Positions 44,391 through 53,304 of a stretch of 64,000 nt of DNA are shown here, piece by piece. A model generated the notes under the pieces. The model was not told the DNA's origin and did not search any database. It saw only the letters and a list, made by a program, of their open reading frames with translations. The translations under genes were made by a program, and so were the position numbers. The stretch is from a candidate division WOR-3 bacterium (GTDB taxonomy: Bacteria > Hydrothermota > Tepidihabitantia > Tepidihabitantales > Tepidihabitantaceae): assembly GCA_024653355.1 (NCBI GenBank), contig JANLFQ010000001.1, forward strand, positions 62,001 to 126,000, read 5' to 3'. How positions within the stretch are numbered: the first letter of the stretch is position 1; each line of letters begins with the position of its first letter.

Positions 44391-45570
44391 GGAAAAACAG
44401 CGCCGAATTGTGCCGATTGGTCCGTATCACCCTCTGCAGGAGGAGCCGGAGTTCTTCAAACTGATTGTTGAAGGTGAGACGGTTGTTGACCTGGAGATCC
44501 ACCTCGGCTACAACCATCGGGGTCATGAGTTTATTTCTCCGGAGTTGACCTACGAACAGGTTCCGTTTCTCGTGGAAAGAATTTGCGGTATCTGTTCAAA
44601 CTCGCATCCCCTGGCAGCGGTTCTGGCAATTGAAGATTGTGCCGGAATTAAACCGCCCCCACGGGCGAACTACATCCGTAGTATCATTCATGAACTGGAA
44701 AGAATCCACTCCCATCTACTCTGGGTTGGTCTTGCCGGGCATTTTATCGGGTACAACACCGTCTGGATGTGGGCATGGCGTTATCGAGAGCACATCCTTG
44801 AGGTTTTTGAGATGATTACCGGCAACCGTAACCATTACGCCGCCAACAAACCGGGCGGTGTGCGCTGGGACATCAAGCCGGAGCAGATTCCCCCAATTGA
44901 GGCCGCTCTTGATGTGGTAGAGAAGAAGACGATGATGCTCACCAAAGCGGTGCTTGACGACCCGGTGATTCGTGCCCGTCTTGAAGGGGTTGGGATTCTG
45001 ACAAGAGAGCAGGCGCTTCAATGGTCGGTTGTTGGTCCAACCGCCCGGGCTTCAGGGGTGGACATTGATGTGCGGCGCGATGACCCGCATGCCGCCTATG
45101 ACCAGGTACCCTGGAATGTGATTGTTTTACCGGAAGGTGATGTGTTTGCCAAGGCAAAGGTGCGGCTGCTGGAAATATTTGAATCGGTGCGTATCATTCG
45201 CGGCTGTTTGCAAAACCTGCCTGAGGGTCCGATTGACACAAGGATTGATGAAGTTCCGCCGGGAGAGGGGATTGGCAGAACCGAAGCGCCGCGCGGTGAG
45301 GTTTTCCATTATATCCGTTCGGACGGTTCCAACCGGCCCTTGCGGCACAAGATTCGGGCTCCGAGTTATATGAACATCGCTTCCAATGTCGTGGCGGTCC
45401 GGGGAGGTTCAATTGCCGATGCGGCGCTGACGCTGGCAGCGGTTGACCCCTGTTACTGTTGTACCGAACGGATGGCGGCGTTTGAGGACGGTAAAATGAA
45501 ATTTACGGGCAATGAGTTGTTGCGCCTCTCCTGGGAGAAGACGGAAAAAATAAGGGAGCGATTCAAATGA
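44380..45570 (+). CDS. [NiFe] hydrogenase large subunit, group 4 (EchE/MbhL-like)
   Basis: 396 residues. Both NiFe-ligating pairs are intact: RICGICSNSH near residue 68 (L1) and DPCYCCTER near residue 365 (L2), so this is a true hydrogenase rather than a NuoD homologue that has lost the metal. Other family motifs: LGYNHRGHEF, ELERIHSHLLW and GPTARASGVD. There is little C-terminal extension after the L2 motif (about 30 residues), so maturation may differ from that of hydrogenases with a long cleaved tail. The ATG at 44380 has GGAGG upstream. No hyp maturation genes lie in the window. Confidence 0.95.
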   Translation: MSGEEKQRRIVPIGPYHPLQEEPEFFKLIVEGETVVDLEIHLGYNHRGHEFISPELTYEQVPFLVERICGICSNSHPLAAVLAIEDCAGIKPPPRANYIRSIIHELERIHSHLLWVGLAGHFIGYNTVWMWAWRYREHILEVFEMITGNRNHYAANKPGGVRWDIKPEQIPPIEAALDVVEKKTMMLTKAVLDDPVIRARLEGVGILTREQALQWSVVGPTARASGVDIDVRRDDPHAAYDQVPWNVIVLPEGDVFAKAKVRLLEIFESVRIIRGCLQNLPEGPIDTRIDEVPPGEGIGRTEAPRGEVFHYIRSDGSNRPLRHKIRAPSYMNIASNVVAVRGGSIADAALTLAAVDPCYCCTERMAAFEDGKMKFTGNELLRLSWEKTEKIRERFK

Positions 45571-46814
45571 ACTTTGGTTCCTTGACCAGTTACTCAACCG
45601 GACCGATAGAGATTTTCCTCGCTCTGGTATTCGGGTTTATCGGGCTCTTAACGATGCTGTATTCGTTTGCCCGAATTCGAGGCAGTAAGGGACAACTTGC
45701 CGAATACTACATTTTTTTCCTTGTGCTTCTCGGTGCGGCACTGGGTGTGGTGTTTGCGAAAAACCTCCTCTTGTTGTATGTGTTCTGGGAACTGGCAACG
45801 ATCGCGCTGTGGCGCTTGGTAACCTATTTCCGGAAAGAGGAAAGTGTTCTGGCAGGTGCCTGGGCACTGTACCTGAACTTTGTTGCGGCTGCGGTGATGC
45901 TCGTCGGTCTGGTTCTGATACAACTGGAACAGGGGACACTAGACCTTGCTGTGCTGGCGGGAAAACCACTGCCTGTGTTACCGGCGATACTTATCTTGGT
46001 CGGAATTGTTGCCAAGTCCGCAACCCTGCCTTTATACATCTGGCTACCCCGTGCCTATCGTCAGGCGCCAGCCGCGGTTTGCGCCCTGCTTTCCGGGGTG
46101 GCGGAGAATCTGGGGCTGGTGCTGTTTTTGAAACTGTATGTTTTGACAATGCAGGTACCCAAGCCAATTTTCCTGGCGGTGGCGATCGTTGCGGTGGCGT
46201 CCAGTTTAATTGCCGGCGGAGTGGCATTGGGCACCAATACTATTCGGGAGACCCTTGCGTACTCAACCGTGGGTCAGATGGGTTTTATTTTACTGGGGTT
46301 TGCCGGTGTCGGTTACTATGGTTTGATGGGTGCAATGCTTTATATTATGGCACATGCGATTGCGAAGTCGGGGATATTTTTCGCCGCCGGTATTGTTGAG
46401 GATGCGAGCGGTTCGGGTGATTTATCCCGGCTCGGTGGTTTTGCCCACCACTCTCCAGTGCTTGCTGGGGCGACAGCGGTACTGATGCTTTCGGTTATGG
46501 GGTTACCACCGACATTAGGATTTTTTGCCAAGTTGGGGGTGGTTCTTGGTGCGGTCCGGAGTTCAATTTTACTCGGGATTGGGGCACTGGTTGCGGCGCT
46601 GTTCACCATTCTTTATCTCAGCCGGCTCTATTCCCGGATATTCCTTGGAACGGGTACAGATAGTTATGGTAGAGTGCCGGGCTTTGTGATATTTTTAGTT
46701 GTCGTCATGGCGATAGGAACAGTTTTAGCCGGCGTCCTGTGGTTTATTCCGGTGCGGTTTCTTGAAGCGGGTTTTAGTGGTTTGGGAATGACACTGTTAG
46801 GTGGAGGCTGGTGA
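45567..46814 (+). CDS. Antiporter-like membrane subunit, NuoN/NuoM-like (HyfB/EchA superfamily)
   Basis: 415 residues, about 12 membrane segments. Diagnostic features are the glutamate in LYVFWELATIALW near residue 75, the conserved lysine in GIVAKSATLPLYIWLPRAYRQAP near residue 155, and AYSTVGQMGFILLGFAG near 230. Such subunits form proton- or sodium-translocating half channels. It is the first of three antiporter-like subunits in the operon and the shortest (typical NuoN/M is about 450-500). It overlaps both neighbouring genes. Confidence 0.88.
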   Translation: MNFGSLTSYSTGPIEIFLALVFGFIGLLTMLYSFARIRGSKGQLAEYYIFFLVLLGAALGVVFAKNLLLLYVFWELATIALWRLVTYFRKEESVLAGAWALYLNFVAAAVMLVGLVLIQLEQGTLDLAVLAGKPLPVLPAILILVGIVAKSATLPLYIWLPRAYRQAPAAVCALLSGVAENLGLVLFLKLYVLTMQVPKPIFLAVAIVAVASSLIAGGVALGTNTIRETLAYSTVGQMGFILLGFAGVGYYGLMGAMLYIMAHAIAKSGIFFAAGIVEDASGSGDLSRLGGFAHHSPVLAGATAVLMLSVMGLPPTLGFFAKLGVVLGAVRSSILLGIGALVAALFTILYLSRLYSRIFLGTGTDSYGRVPGFVIFLVVVMAIGTVLAGVLWFIPVRFLEAGFSGLGMTLLGGGW

Positions 46815-48736
46815 TGTTTGCTCATTCGTTTGTGTTGATCATTGTTGCCCCGATAGTAGCCGGACTTCTCGGTTATCTGGTTGGTAGGTTACGCAATGAG
46901 TTCAGTTTCATCGGCGTACTTGCTTCGCTTTACTACGCCATCCGGCTGTTTTTGATTCGGGGTAGTGAGCAGGTGTTAAATCTCGGCGCGATTGCCGGGG
47001 TCCCGATTGCCTTGCGCCTTGACCCGTTGTCCGGTTTTATTCTCCTGTTTGTCAGCGTATTTACGGCACTCGTGGTATTCTACTCTTTCCGTTATATGCG
47101 AGGGCGGGAAGGAACCAGGGGTTATTACCTCTACTGCCTTTTGATTCTAGGGTTTGCCAACGGTGTTGTGTTGAGCGCCAACCTTGCCGTCCTGTTCTTC
47201 TTCTGGGGCGCTTTGCTCTTTGTCCTGTACGGGATTCTTTTGATTGGCAAAGGGGATACCTTCCTCACCGCCCGCAAGGCGCTGGTCATCGTCGGACTTT
47301 CCGACTTTGCGATGCTTCTGGGTCTGGTTCTTTTACTGACCAGGACATTCATCGCCGGGGGCTGGATTGACCTTGTCCCCAAGGTTCCCATGCCCCTCTA
47401 CGACCCGATCGCAATTGCCGGGTTTGTGCTTGTTACCGCGGGTGCCCTTGCTAAAGCCGGGGCGATGCCTTTGCACACCTGGATTCCTCAGGCGGCAGAA
47501 ACGGCACCGGCGCCGGTGATGGCGTTGATTCCAGCATCACTGGACAAACTTCTCGGAATTTATCTTTTGACCCGGCTCTGTGTCACGATGTTTGACATTT
47601 CAAGTAACATGGTGTTGAGGAACTCCTTGATGGGGATCGGTGCATTGACGATTATCGCCGCGGTGATGATGGCGCTGGTGCAGAAACGGATGATGAAACT
47701 TCTGGCATTTCACGCAGTCTCCCAGGTTGGTTATATGGTGTTAGGGATTGGCACCGGAATCCCGGTTGGTATTGCCGGCGGGCTTTTCCATATGCTCAAC
47801 AATGCTATTTACAAAACCGGGCTTTTCCTTGCCGGTGGTTCGGTGGAACACTGGGCAAGGACCGACGAACTGGAAAAACTGGGGGGCGTGGCAAAGCAGA
47901 TGCCCTTGACCTTTATTTCGTTCTTTATCTGTGCACTGGCAATCGCCGGTGTACCGCCGCTCAACGGCTTTTTCTCAAAGTGGATGGTTTATCAAGGGGT
48001 GTTAGCGATTGGCAGCGAAGGCAACCGGTTGTTTCCCATCTTCCTCGTTGCCGCAATGCTGGGCAGTGTTTTGACCCTGGCATCATTTTTGAAGATGCTC
48101 CATGCGTTGTTCTTTGGTCAACGTCCGGCAAATCTGGAGCGGGTACGCGAAGTGAGTATGACGATGTGGTTGCCGCCGTTCCTTCTGGCACTTGCCTGTG
48201 TGGTTTTCGGGGTGTTTGCCTACCAGTTGCCGCTCGCCGGGTTGATTTTACCCGGACTTGGGCTTTATGAAGTTACACTTTACGGCGCCTGGAGTCCGAT
48301 TCCGGCAACCCTGTTGTTGATTGCGGCGCTCGGCTTTGGGGCGATACTGTATCTTTTTGGGACGGCAGCCCGTCCGGTTGAGGGAAAGACCTTTGTTGGT
48401 GGCGAGAAGATTGCAGACGCCGAGGAGAGCAGGGTGCCAGGCACGGCGTTTTACTCTTCGGTGAAGCATACCCCGCTGATTGGCGAGATGCTCATCTTTG
48501 GGGAACGGGGTGCATTTGACCTTTACAACTGGTTGGTAGGTATCTTCAAGGTTGTTGGTGCTGGTCTGCGCGAAGGGATTGACCGGGTGCTTGATGCGCT
48601 GGCCGAGTTCATCGGCAAACTGATTTACTACTTCGGTCTCGGTTTGTCCCGAATTCATACCGGTAATCTGCCGCTTTATCTCTCCTGGGTGTTTTTAGGT
48701 GCCGTGATATTCTATTTACTGCTGTTTTTGAGGTAG
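46814..48736 (+). CDS. NuoL/MrpA-N-terminal-like membrane subunit
   Basis: 640 residues, about 15 membrane segments plus an amphipathic extension. Signatures: LRLDPLSGFILLFVS near residue 75, the lysine motif AKAGAMPLHTWIPQAAETAPAP near 215, FHAVSQVGYMVLGIGTG near 297 and FFSKWMVYQG near 388. The C-terminal 100 residues (an elongated amphipathic segment with EGIDRVLDALAEFIG) resemble NuoL's lateral helix region. Together with the following MbhD/E-like gene it makes up a split MrpA. The ATG at 46814 overlaps the previous stop by one base; a GTG precedes it. Confidence 0.88.
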   Translation: MFAHSFVLIIVAPIVAGLLGYLVGRLRNEFSFIGVLASLYYAIRLFLIRGSEQVLNLGAIAGVPIALRLDPLSGFILLFVSVFTALVVFYSFRYMRGREGTRGYYLYCLLILGFANGVVLSANLAVLFFFWGALLFVLYGILLIGKGDTFLTARKALVIVGLSDFAMLLGLVLLLTRTFIAGGWIDLVPKVPMPLYDPIAIAGFVLVTAGALAKAGAMPLHTWIPQAAETAPAPVMALIPASLDKLLGIYLLTRLCVTMFDISSNMVLRNSLMGIGALTIIAAVMMALVQKRMMKLLAFHAVSQVGYMVLGIGTGIPVGIAGGLFHMLNNAIYKTGLFLAGGSVEHWARTDELEKLGGVAKQMPLTFISFFICALAIAGVPPLNGFFSKWMVYQGVLAIGSEGNRLFPIFLVAAMLGSVLTLASFLKMLHALFFGQRPANLERVREVSMTMWLPPFLLALACVVFGVFAYQLPLAGLILPGLGLYEVTLYGAWSPIPATLLLIAALGFGAILYLFGTAARPVEGKTFVGGEKIADAEESRVPGTAFYSSVKHTPLIGEMLIFGERGAFDLYNWLVGIFKVVGAGLREGIDRVLDALAEFIGKLIYYFGLGLSRIHTGNLPLYLSWVFLGAVIFYLLLFLR

Positions 48737-48739
48737 AAG

Positions 48740-49285
48740 ATGGTTGAACTTTACATTCTCTTAGGAGTTATGCTGGCAGCGGCGCTGGTTGCCAGCGAAA
48801 CAAAGAACCTGCTGGCGGCGGCGGTGGCGCTGGGTATGGTCGGGTTCAGTGTTGCGATTATGTTCATTTTAGCTCAGGCGCCGGACCTGGCGATTGTGCA
48901 AATTGTGGTTGAGACCTTAACGGTTGTGTTCTTTACGGCGGTGATTCTGCGCACCACTGAGATTGACACGACGGCAACCGGCGGTTTAAAGATGGAGACC
49001 GCAATGTTCATCGCCGCATTTCTTGCATTTGGCGGGCTGTTCCTTTCGCTCATCATCGGTGTGTTCCGGGAGTTACCGACATTTGGGCAACCTTTGATGC
49101 GGCTTGCGACCGACTACATTCAGTTCGGGCTGGAGCGGACCGGAGCGGCAAACATCGTTGCGGCAATCATCCTTGACTTCCGGGGTTATGACACCTTAGG
49201 TGAAGCAACGGTGTTGTTTACCGCGGTGGTTGGTGTATTGACGGTGATGCGGTTTGTCACCAAGAAAAAACCGGGGGGAAGTTAG
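48740..49285 (+). CDS. MbhD/MbhE-like fused subunit (MrpA C-terminal equivalent)
   Basis: 181 residues, about five membrane segments. The first half (MVELYILLGVMLAAALVAS, then APDLAIVQIVVETLTVVFF) is the DUF4040/MbhD pattern. The second half (AANIVAAIILDFRGYDTLGEATVLF) is the MbhE/MnhB-type pattern with its RGYDTLGE motif. In Mrp antiporters both domains form the C-terminus of MrpA, and in archaeal Mbh they are two separate genes, so this is a fusion intermediate between the two arrangements. It follows the NuoL-like gene by 3 bases. Confidence 0.88.
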   Translation: MVELYILLGVMLAAALVASETKNLLAAAVALGMVGFSVAIMFILAQAPDLAIVQIVVETLTVVFFTAVILRTTEIDTTATGGLKMETAMFIAAFLAFGGLFLSLIIGVFRELPTFGQPLMRLATDYIQFGLERTGAANIVAAIILDFRGYDTLGEATVLFTAVVGVLTVMRFVTKKKPGGS

Positions 49286-49286
49286 T

Positions 49287-49727
49287 ATGCGCGGGATGTC
49301 TTTGATTGTTCAGGTGATGGCAGGATTGCTCGCCGGAATACTATTCCTCTACGGTGGATACATAATGCTCCATGGCCATTTGACGCCCGGCGGCGGATTT
49401 GCCGGTGGTGTTTTGATAGCGGCGGCGTTGATTCTGGTTTCGCTGGCATACGGTTCGGTTGAGCAGGTGGAGCGGCGGCGCTATATCCTCTCTTCGGTGT
49501 TTGAGAGTTTGGGCGGTGTTTTCTTCCTGGCGCTGGCACTTGCCGGCTACTTTGCGGCGGACTGCTTTTTCCGTAATACCGGTGTGTTTTATTTAGGGAA
49601 ACCTCTGCAACTGGTTTCCGGTGGTCTTATTCCTCTGGCAAACATCGCCATCGGAGTGAAGGTTGGCGCCGGGCTCTTTGCCATCTTTCTGGCGCTGGGT
49701 GCATCAAGGTTTGTGATGAAGGAGTAG
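49287..49727 (+). CDS. Na+/H+ antiporter subunit MrpB/MnhB-like
   Basis: 146 residues, four membrane segments. The loop ILFLYGGYIMLHGHLTPGGGFAGGV is the MnhB signature (HGHLTPGGGFxGG) near residue 30. It belongs to the sodium-motive module of the complex. The ATG at 49287 is directly preceded by a purine-rich GGGGGGAAG, so the upstream in-frame codon at 49254 inside the previous gene is rejected. It follows the previous stop by 1 base. Confidence 0.9.
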   Translation: MRGMSLIVQVMAGLLAGILFLYGGYIMLHGHLTPGGGFAGGVLIAAALILVSLAYGSVEQVERRRYILSSVFESLGGVFFLALALAGYFAADCFFRNTGVFYLGKPLQLVSGGLIPLANIAIGVKVGAGLFAIFLALGASRFVMKE

Positions 49728-49729
49728 AG

Positions 49730-50083
49730 ATGATTCCCTATATCGCCTGTGTCCTTTTGTTTCTCATCGGTCTCTATGTGGTGGTGTCAAAGCGCAACTT
49801 GATTAAAATCGTGATTGGGTTCTGTTTGATTGAGTATGCGGTCAACCTGTTCTTTGCACTGGTCGGTTTTAAAAAGGGTGCTTTGCCGCCGATTATCACC
49901 AGTGCCGACCAGGTGCGACTCGGTGTTGCCCGCAACTTTGTTGACCCGGTGCCCCAGGCTTTGGTTTTAACGGCAATCGTCATCGGACTCTCAACCACCG
50001 CCCTGATGCTCTCGCTTGCGCTCCGCCTCTATGAGAAGCACAAGACCTTTGATGTTTCGGAATTCAGAAAGTTGAAAGGATAA
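49730..50083 (+). CDS. Antiporter subunit MrpC/MnhC (NuoK-like)
   Basis: 117 residues, three membrane segments, with the NuoK/MnhC pattern: GLYVVVSKRNLIKIVIGFCLIEYAVNLFF (conserved Glu 45 in the second helix) and DPVPQALVLTAIVIGLSTTAL. The buried glutamate and lysines take part in ion movement. It follows mrpB-like by 2 bases and has GTAGAG upstream. Confidence 0.92.
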   Translation: MIPYIACVLLFLIGLYVVVSKRNLIKIVIGFCLIEYAVNLFFALVGFKKGALPPIITSADQVRLGVARNFVDPVPQALVLTAIVIGLSTTALMLSLALRLYEKHKTFDVSEFRKLKG

Positions 50084-50089
50084 GAGCCG

Positions 50090-51595
50090 ATGGAGTCAAG
50101 ATTGCTACCACTATTTATTGCGGTGCCTTTAGCCGGTGCCTTTCTGGTGCCCCTTTTGTCGAAAATCTGGTCCCGTTTTGCTGACCTGATTGCCGGCATC
50201 GCTAGCGCGGTACTTTTGGTGGTTTCGGTTTATACCTGGCTTATCCTTAGAGCGGGCGGCGTGCCGCTTCACTACTGGGTTGGTGGCTGGAAGGTAATTG
50301 GCATTGCGATGTGGTTTGATGCTTTGACCGCACTCGTTGTTCTGGTGATCAACATCGTGGGCTTTTGTGCAATGCTCTACTCAATCCGGTATCTGGACCG
50401 TTACACCACGGGGCGCTGGAAGTTTTACACCCTGTTTTTGCTTCTTGTCGCGGGTTTAAACGGGTTGGCGATTTCCGGTGACCTGTTCAATATGTTTGTG
50501 TTTATTGAGATTTCTGCCATTGCCAGTTATGCGCTGGTGGCATTTGGTACTGAAGAGGAAGAGGTTGAGGCGGCGTTCAAGTATATGGTCCTGGGTGAAG
50601 TTGGTGGTGCGGTGCTTCTCTTTGGAATTGCGCTGCTCTACGCCCATACCTCAACCTTGAATCTCGCGACCTTGTCTCAAGCGCTGGCGACAAACGGCAA
50701 AACTCCGTTTTACTGGTTTGTCATTGCGACTTTGTTAATCGGGTTTGCAATCAAGATGGGTATGGAACCGTTCCACGCCTGGCTGGCGGATGCCCACTTC
50801 TCAGCACCGGCACCAATTTCGGCGATGCTTTCCGGTGTGTTTATCAAGGTTACCGGTGTTTACGGGATGTGCCGTTTGATGTTCAATGTGTTCGGCGTGT
50901 CCCGGGCAGACACCCCGGCGTTCTTCAACCTGTTGATTGCCTTTGGTGCGGTTTCCATGGTGCTGGGCGGACTTTTAGCCTACTCCCAGAACGACTACAA
51001 ACGGCTCCTTGCCTACTCCAGTATCAGCCAGATTGGTTATATCCTGGTGGCGCTGGGTATCGGCAACTACTGGGGTTTTGTCGGTGCGCTGTTTCATATC
51101 CTTGCCCACGCCTTAGGTAAGGGCACGCTCTTCTTAGCCAGCGGTTCGGTTGAGATGCAGGCGGGTACAAGAGAACTTGACCACCTGAAAGGACTGGAGC
51201 GGTCGATGCCTTTTACATCCTGGGCGCACATTCTGGGTTCATTCTCAATGGCAGGGGTGCCGCCCTTTGCCGGATTTTTCTCCAAGTTGTTCATCATTAT
51301 CGGTGCGATTTCCGCCCGGATGTACTGGCTGGCATTCCTTGCCGCACTCTTTTCCGCGGTCACCCTGAGTTACTTGACAAAAGTTGTCAATGTTGCCTTT
51401 TTCGCAAAAAAGAACGAGGAGCCCGTTCGGGCAAAGGAGTCGCCGGCAACGATGGTTTTGGCGATGGTTCTTCTTGTCGCTTTAATCCTGATTGTCGGGA
51501 TAGGTTTTCAGGGTGTTCTGAACCATCTAATCGGTCCGGCGGCAAAGGTGCTTATGAACGGGTTGGACTATGCCCGCTTGATGCTCGGAGGATAA
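50090..51595 (+). CDS. Antiporter subunit MrpD (NuoN/NuoM-like)
   Basis: 501 residues, about 14 membrane segments: MYSIRYLDRYTTG-type loop near residue 90, GDLFNMFVFIEISAIASYALVA near 127 (conserved Glu), AIKMGMEPFHAWLADAHFSAPAP near 220 (conserved Lys) and AYSSISQIGYILVALGIG near 308. This is the third antiporter-like channel subunit of the operon. Length and motifs match MrpD of Mrp-type antiporters. Confidence 0.92.
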   Translation: MESRLLPLFIAVPLAGAFLVPLLSKIWSRFADLIAGIASAVLLVVSVYTWLILRAGGVPLHYWVGGWKVIGIAMWFDALTALVVLVINIVGFCAMLYSIRYLDRYTTGRWKFYTLFLLLVAGLNGLAISGDLFNMFVFIEISAIASYALVAFGTEEEEVEAAFKYMVLGEVGGAVLLFGIALLYAHTSTLNLATLSQALATNGKTPFYWFVIATLLIGFAIKMGMEPFHAWLADAHFSAPAPISAMLSGVFIKVTGVYGMCRLMFNVFGVSRADTPAFFNLLIAFGAVSMVLGGLLAYSQNDYKRLLAYSSISQIGYILVALGIGNYWGFVGALFHILAHALGKGTLFLASGSVEMQAGTRELDHLKGLERSMPFTSWAHILGSFSMAGVPPFAGFFSKLFIIIGAISARMYWLAFLAALFSAVTLSYLTKVVNVAFFAKKNEEPVRAKESPATMVLAMVLLVALILIVGIGFQGVLNHLIGPAAKVLMNGLDYARLMLGG

Positions 51596-51596
51596 G

Positions 51597-52085
51597 ATGG
51601 CAAAGCGCATCGCTTACTTCATTGCCGGTGTTATCGTCTGGGTGCTTCTAAGCTGGACCCTGCACTATCAGGAGGTGCTTGCCGGTGTTGCGGTTTCGGC
51701 AATTGCCGCCGGGATGTTTGGTGGCAACCTACCCCTGAAGGCAAGCAAACTTTTAAATCCGGTGCGCTGGTTCTGGCTGCTTGTTTTTATTCCGGTATTT
51801 ATCTGGCAGTGTCTCAAGGCGAACATCGATGTTGCGATGCGCGTTCTTTCACCCGGGCTGAACTTAAAACCGGGGATTGTGAAGATTAAAACCAACTTGA
51901 AGAGCGATATCGCCCGGGTGTTTTTAGCAAACTCAATCACAATGACCCCGGGTACTCTCACCGTGGAAATAAAGGATGACAATCTGTACATTCACTGGAT
52001 TGAGGTGCGAAGCGAAGACCCGGAGGAGTGCGCCCGGATGATTAAAGGGCCATTTGAGTTTTTCCTCGCGCGGATATTTGATTAA
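51597..52085 (+). CDS. Antiporter subunit MrpE/MnhE-like
   Basis: 162 residues: two or three N-terminal membrane segments (KRIAYFIAGVIVWVLLSWTL and WFWLLVFIPVFIWQCLKANI) and a cytoplasmic domain with the MnhE pattern LARVFLANSITMTPGTLTVEI, here ARVFLANSITMTPGTLTVEI. It follows mrpD by 1 base with GGAGGATAAG as ribosome binding site. Confidence 0.92.
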   Translation: MAKRIAYFIAGVIVWVLLSWTLHYQEVLAGVAVSAIAAGMFGGNLPLKASKLLNPVRWFWLLVFIPVFIWQCLKANIDVAMRVLSPGLNLKPGIVKIKTNLKSDIARVFLANSITMTPGTLTVEIKDDNLYIHWIEVRSEDPEECARMIKGPFEFFLARIFD

Positions 52086-52098
52086 GGAGGCTTGAGGA

Positions 52099-52350
52099 AT
52101 GATACCGATAATCATTTTAATTCCGGCAGCGTTCTTCTGTCTGTATCGGGCGCTACAGGGTCCATCAATTGCTGACCGGGCGATTGCGGTAGATATGATG
52201 GGCGTGGTGTTCTCGGCAATTACCGCTCTGGTTGCCCTTCAGTACCAACTGAGTTATCTTCTGGACTTATCAATCGCACTGGCGGTTATCGCCTTCATCG
52301 GCGCGCTGGCGCTGGCAAAGTATCTTGAAGGAAGGAGTCTGGATGATTAG
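52099..52350 (+). CDS. Antiporter subunit MrpF/MnhF-like
   Basis: 83 residues, three membrane segments, with the family motif FFCLYRALQGPSIADRAIAVDMMG near residue 12 (GP-xxDRxxAxD). Its Asp is among the conserved ion-path residues of MrpF. AGGAGG lies upstream of the ATG. Its end overlaps mrpG by 8 bases. Confidence 0.92.
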   Translation: MIPIIILIPAAFFCLYRALQGPSIADRAIAVDMMGVVFSAITALVALQYQLSYLLDLSIALAVIAFIGALALAKYLEGRSLDD

Positions 52351-52696
52351 CGCTCTGGCATTGCTCTCGCTCTGGCTCGGCGTGATTTTCGTTTTGCTCG
52401 GTGCGCTGGGGCTGGCACGGTTTCCGGACATCTACAACCGTATGCAGGCAGCGACCAAGTGTGTTACCCTTGGGGTCTGCGGTATTATGCTTGGTGTTTT
52501 TCTGAAAACTGGTTTTTCGGCGCTCGGCATCAAGGCGCTCATCTGCGCCCTTTTCATCCTGATTACGGTCCCCGTTTCCAGTCATGCCCTGGCACGCGGT
52601 TCACTAATCGCCGGGGTGAAACTGTGGAAGGGCACAATCAAGGACAAATTTACCGAAGACCGAGGTGGCAAATCCATAATTGAGGAAGAGAAATGA
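52343..52696 (+). CDS. Antiporter subunit MrpG/MnhG-like
   Basis: 117 residues, three membrane segments and the MnhG motif LGLARFPDIYNRMQAATKC near residue 23, followed by LKTGFSALGIKALIC and TVPVSSHALARGS. The ATG at 52343 has GGAAGGAG seven bases upstream; a TTG at 52325 in the same frame is rejected. The C-terminus is a short charged tail. It overlaps the final gene by 4 bases. Confidence 0.92.
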   Translation: MISALALLSLWLGVIFVLLGALGLARFPDIYNRMQAATKCVTLGVCGIMLGVFLKTGFSALGIKALICALFILITVPVSSHALARGSLIAGVKLWKGTIKDKFTEDRGGKSIIEEEK

Positions 52697-53304
52697 GGAT
52701 TCCATTACCAAAGTTGCGTGAACTGGTTGAGGCGGTTCGGGCGGTGGTTAAGGGTCCGTTTACCACCAAATTTCCGAAAGCGGTCGATTCGGTCCACCCG
52801 AACTTCCGGGGGATTTTGAAGTTTCGGGAAGAGAACTGCCTTTGCTGTGGTGCCTGTGTTCAGGTGTGTCCGACAAACGCAAGGGAGATTGTGATTGACC
52901 GCGCCAAAGGTGTTAAACGCAACATCCATTATGCAGAGCGGTGCATCTACTGTTCGCAATGCGTCCTTCACTGTCCAAACGATGCGATTTACCATACGCC
53001 GGAGTTTGACCTTTCCCGCACCGAACGGGGTGGCTGGGAAACATCACTTGAAAAACAACTGGTCTACTGCGAACTTTGCGGTGAGCCCTTTGCTACCCGG
53101 GAACACCTCTTGTGGATTGCCCATCGGGTCGGAGATTTGGTAAACTCCAACCCGACCCTTTTCCTGACTCTTTATCAATCACTCGGTGTTGCGGCGCCAC
53201 AGGAAGCGCCTGCCGGTGCACTGCCTTATCGTTCGGGCACACTGCGCATTCTCTGCCCGGACTGTCGGCGCAAGACCTATATGACCGAAGAGTGGGGTTA
53301 TTAG
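52693..53304 (+). CDS. NuoI/MbhN-like 2x[4Fe-4S] ferredoxin subunit
   Basis: 203 residues. Two cluster motifs of the NuoI/EchF type are present: CLCCGACVQVCPTNA near residue 53 and CIYCSQCVLHCPNDAI near residue 87. In group 4 hydrogenases this subunit accepts electrons from ferredoxin or its equivalent and delivers them to the small subunit. The extra C-terminal region contains further cysteine pairs (CELCGEPF and CPDC), suggesting an added metal site, probably zinc. It is the last gene of the operon. Confidence 0.92.
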   Translation: MRIPLPKLRELVEAVRAVVKGPFTTKFPKAVDSVHPNFRGILKFREENCLCCGACVQVCPTNAREIVIDRAKGVKRNIHYAERCIYCSQCVLHCPNDAIYHTPEFDLSRTERGGWETSLEKQLVYCELCGEPFATREHLLWIAHRVGDLVNSNPTLFLTLYQSLGVAAPQEAPAGALPYRSGTLRILCPDCRRKTYMTEEWGY

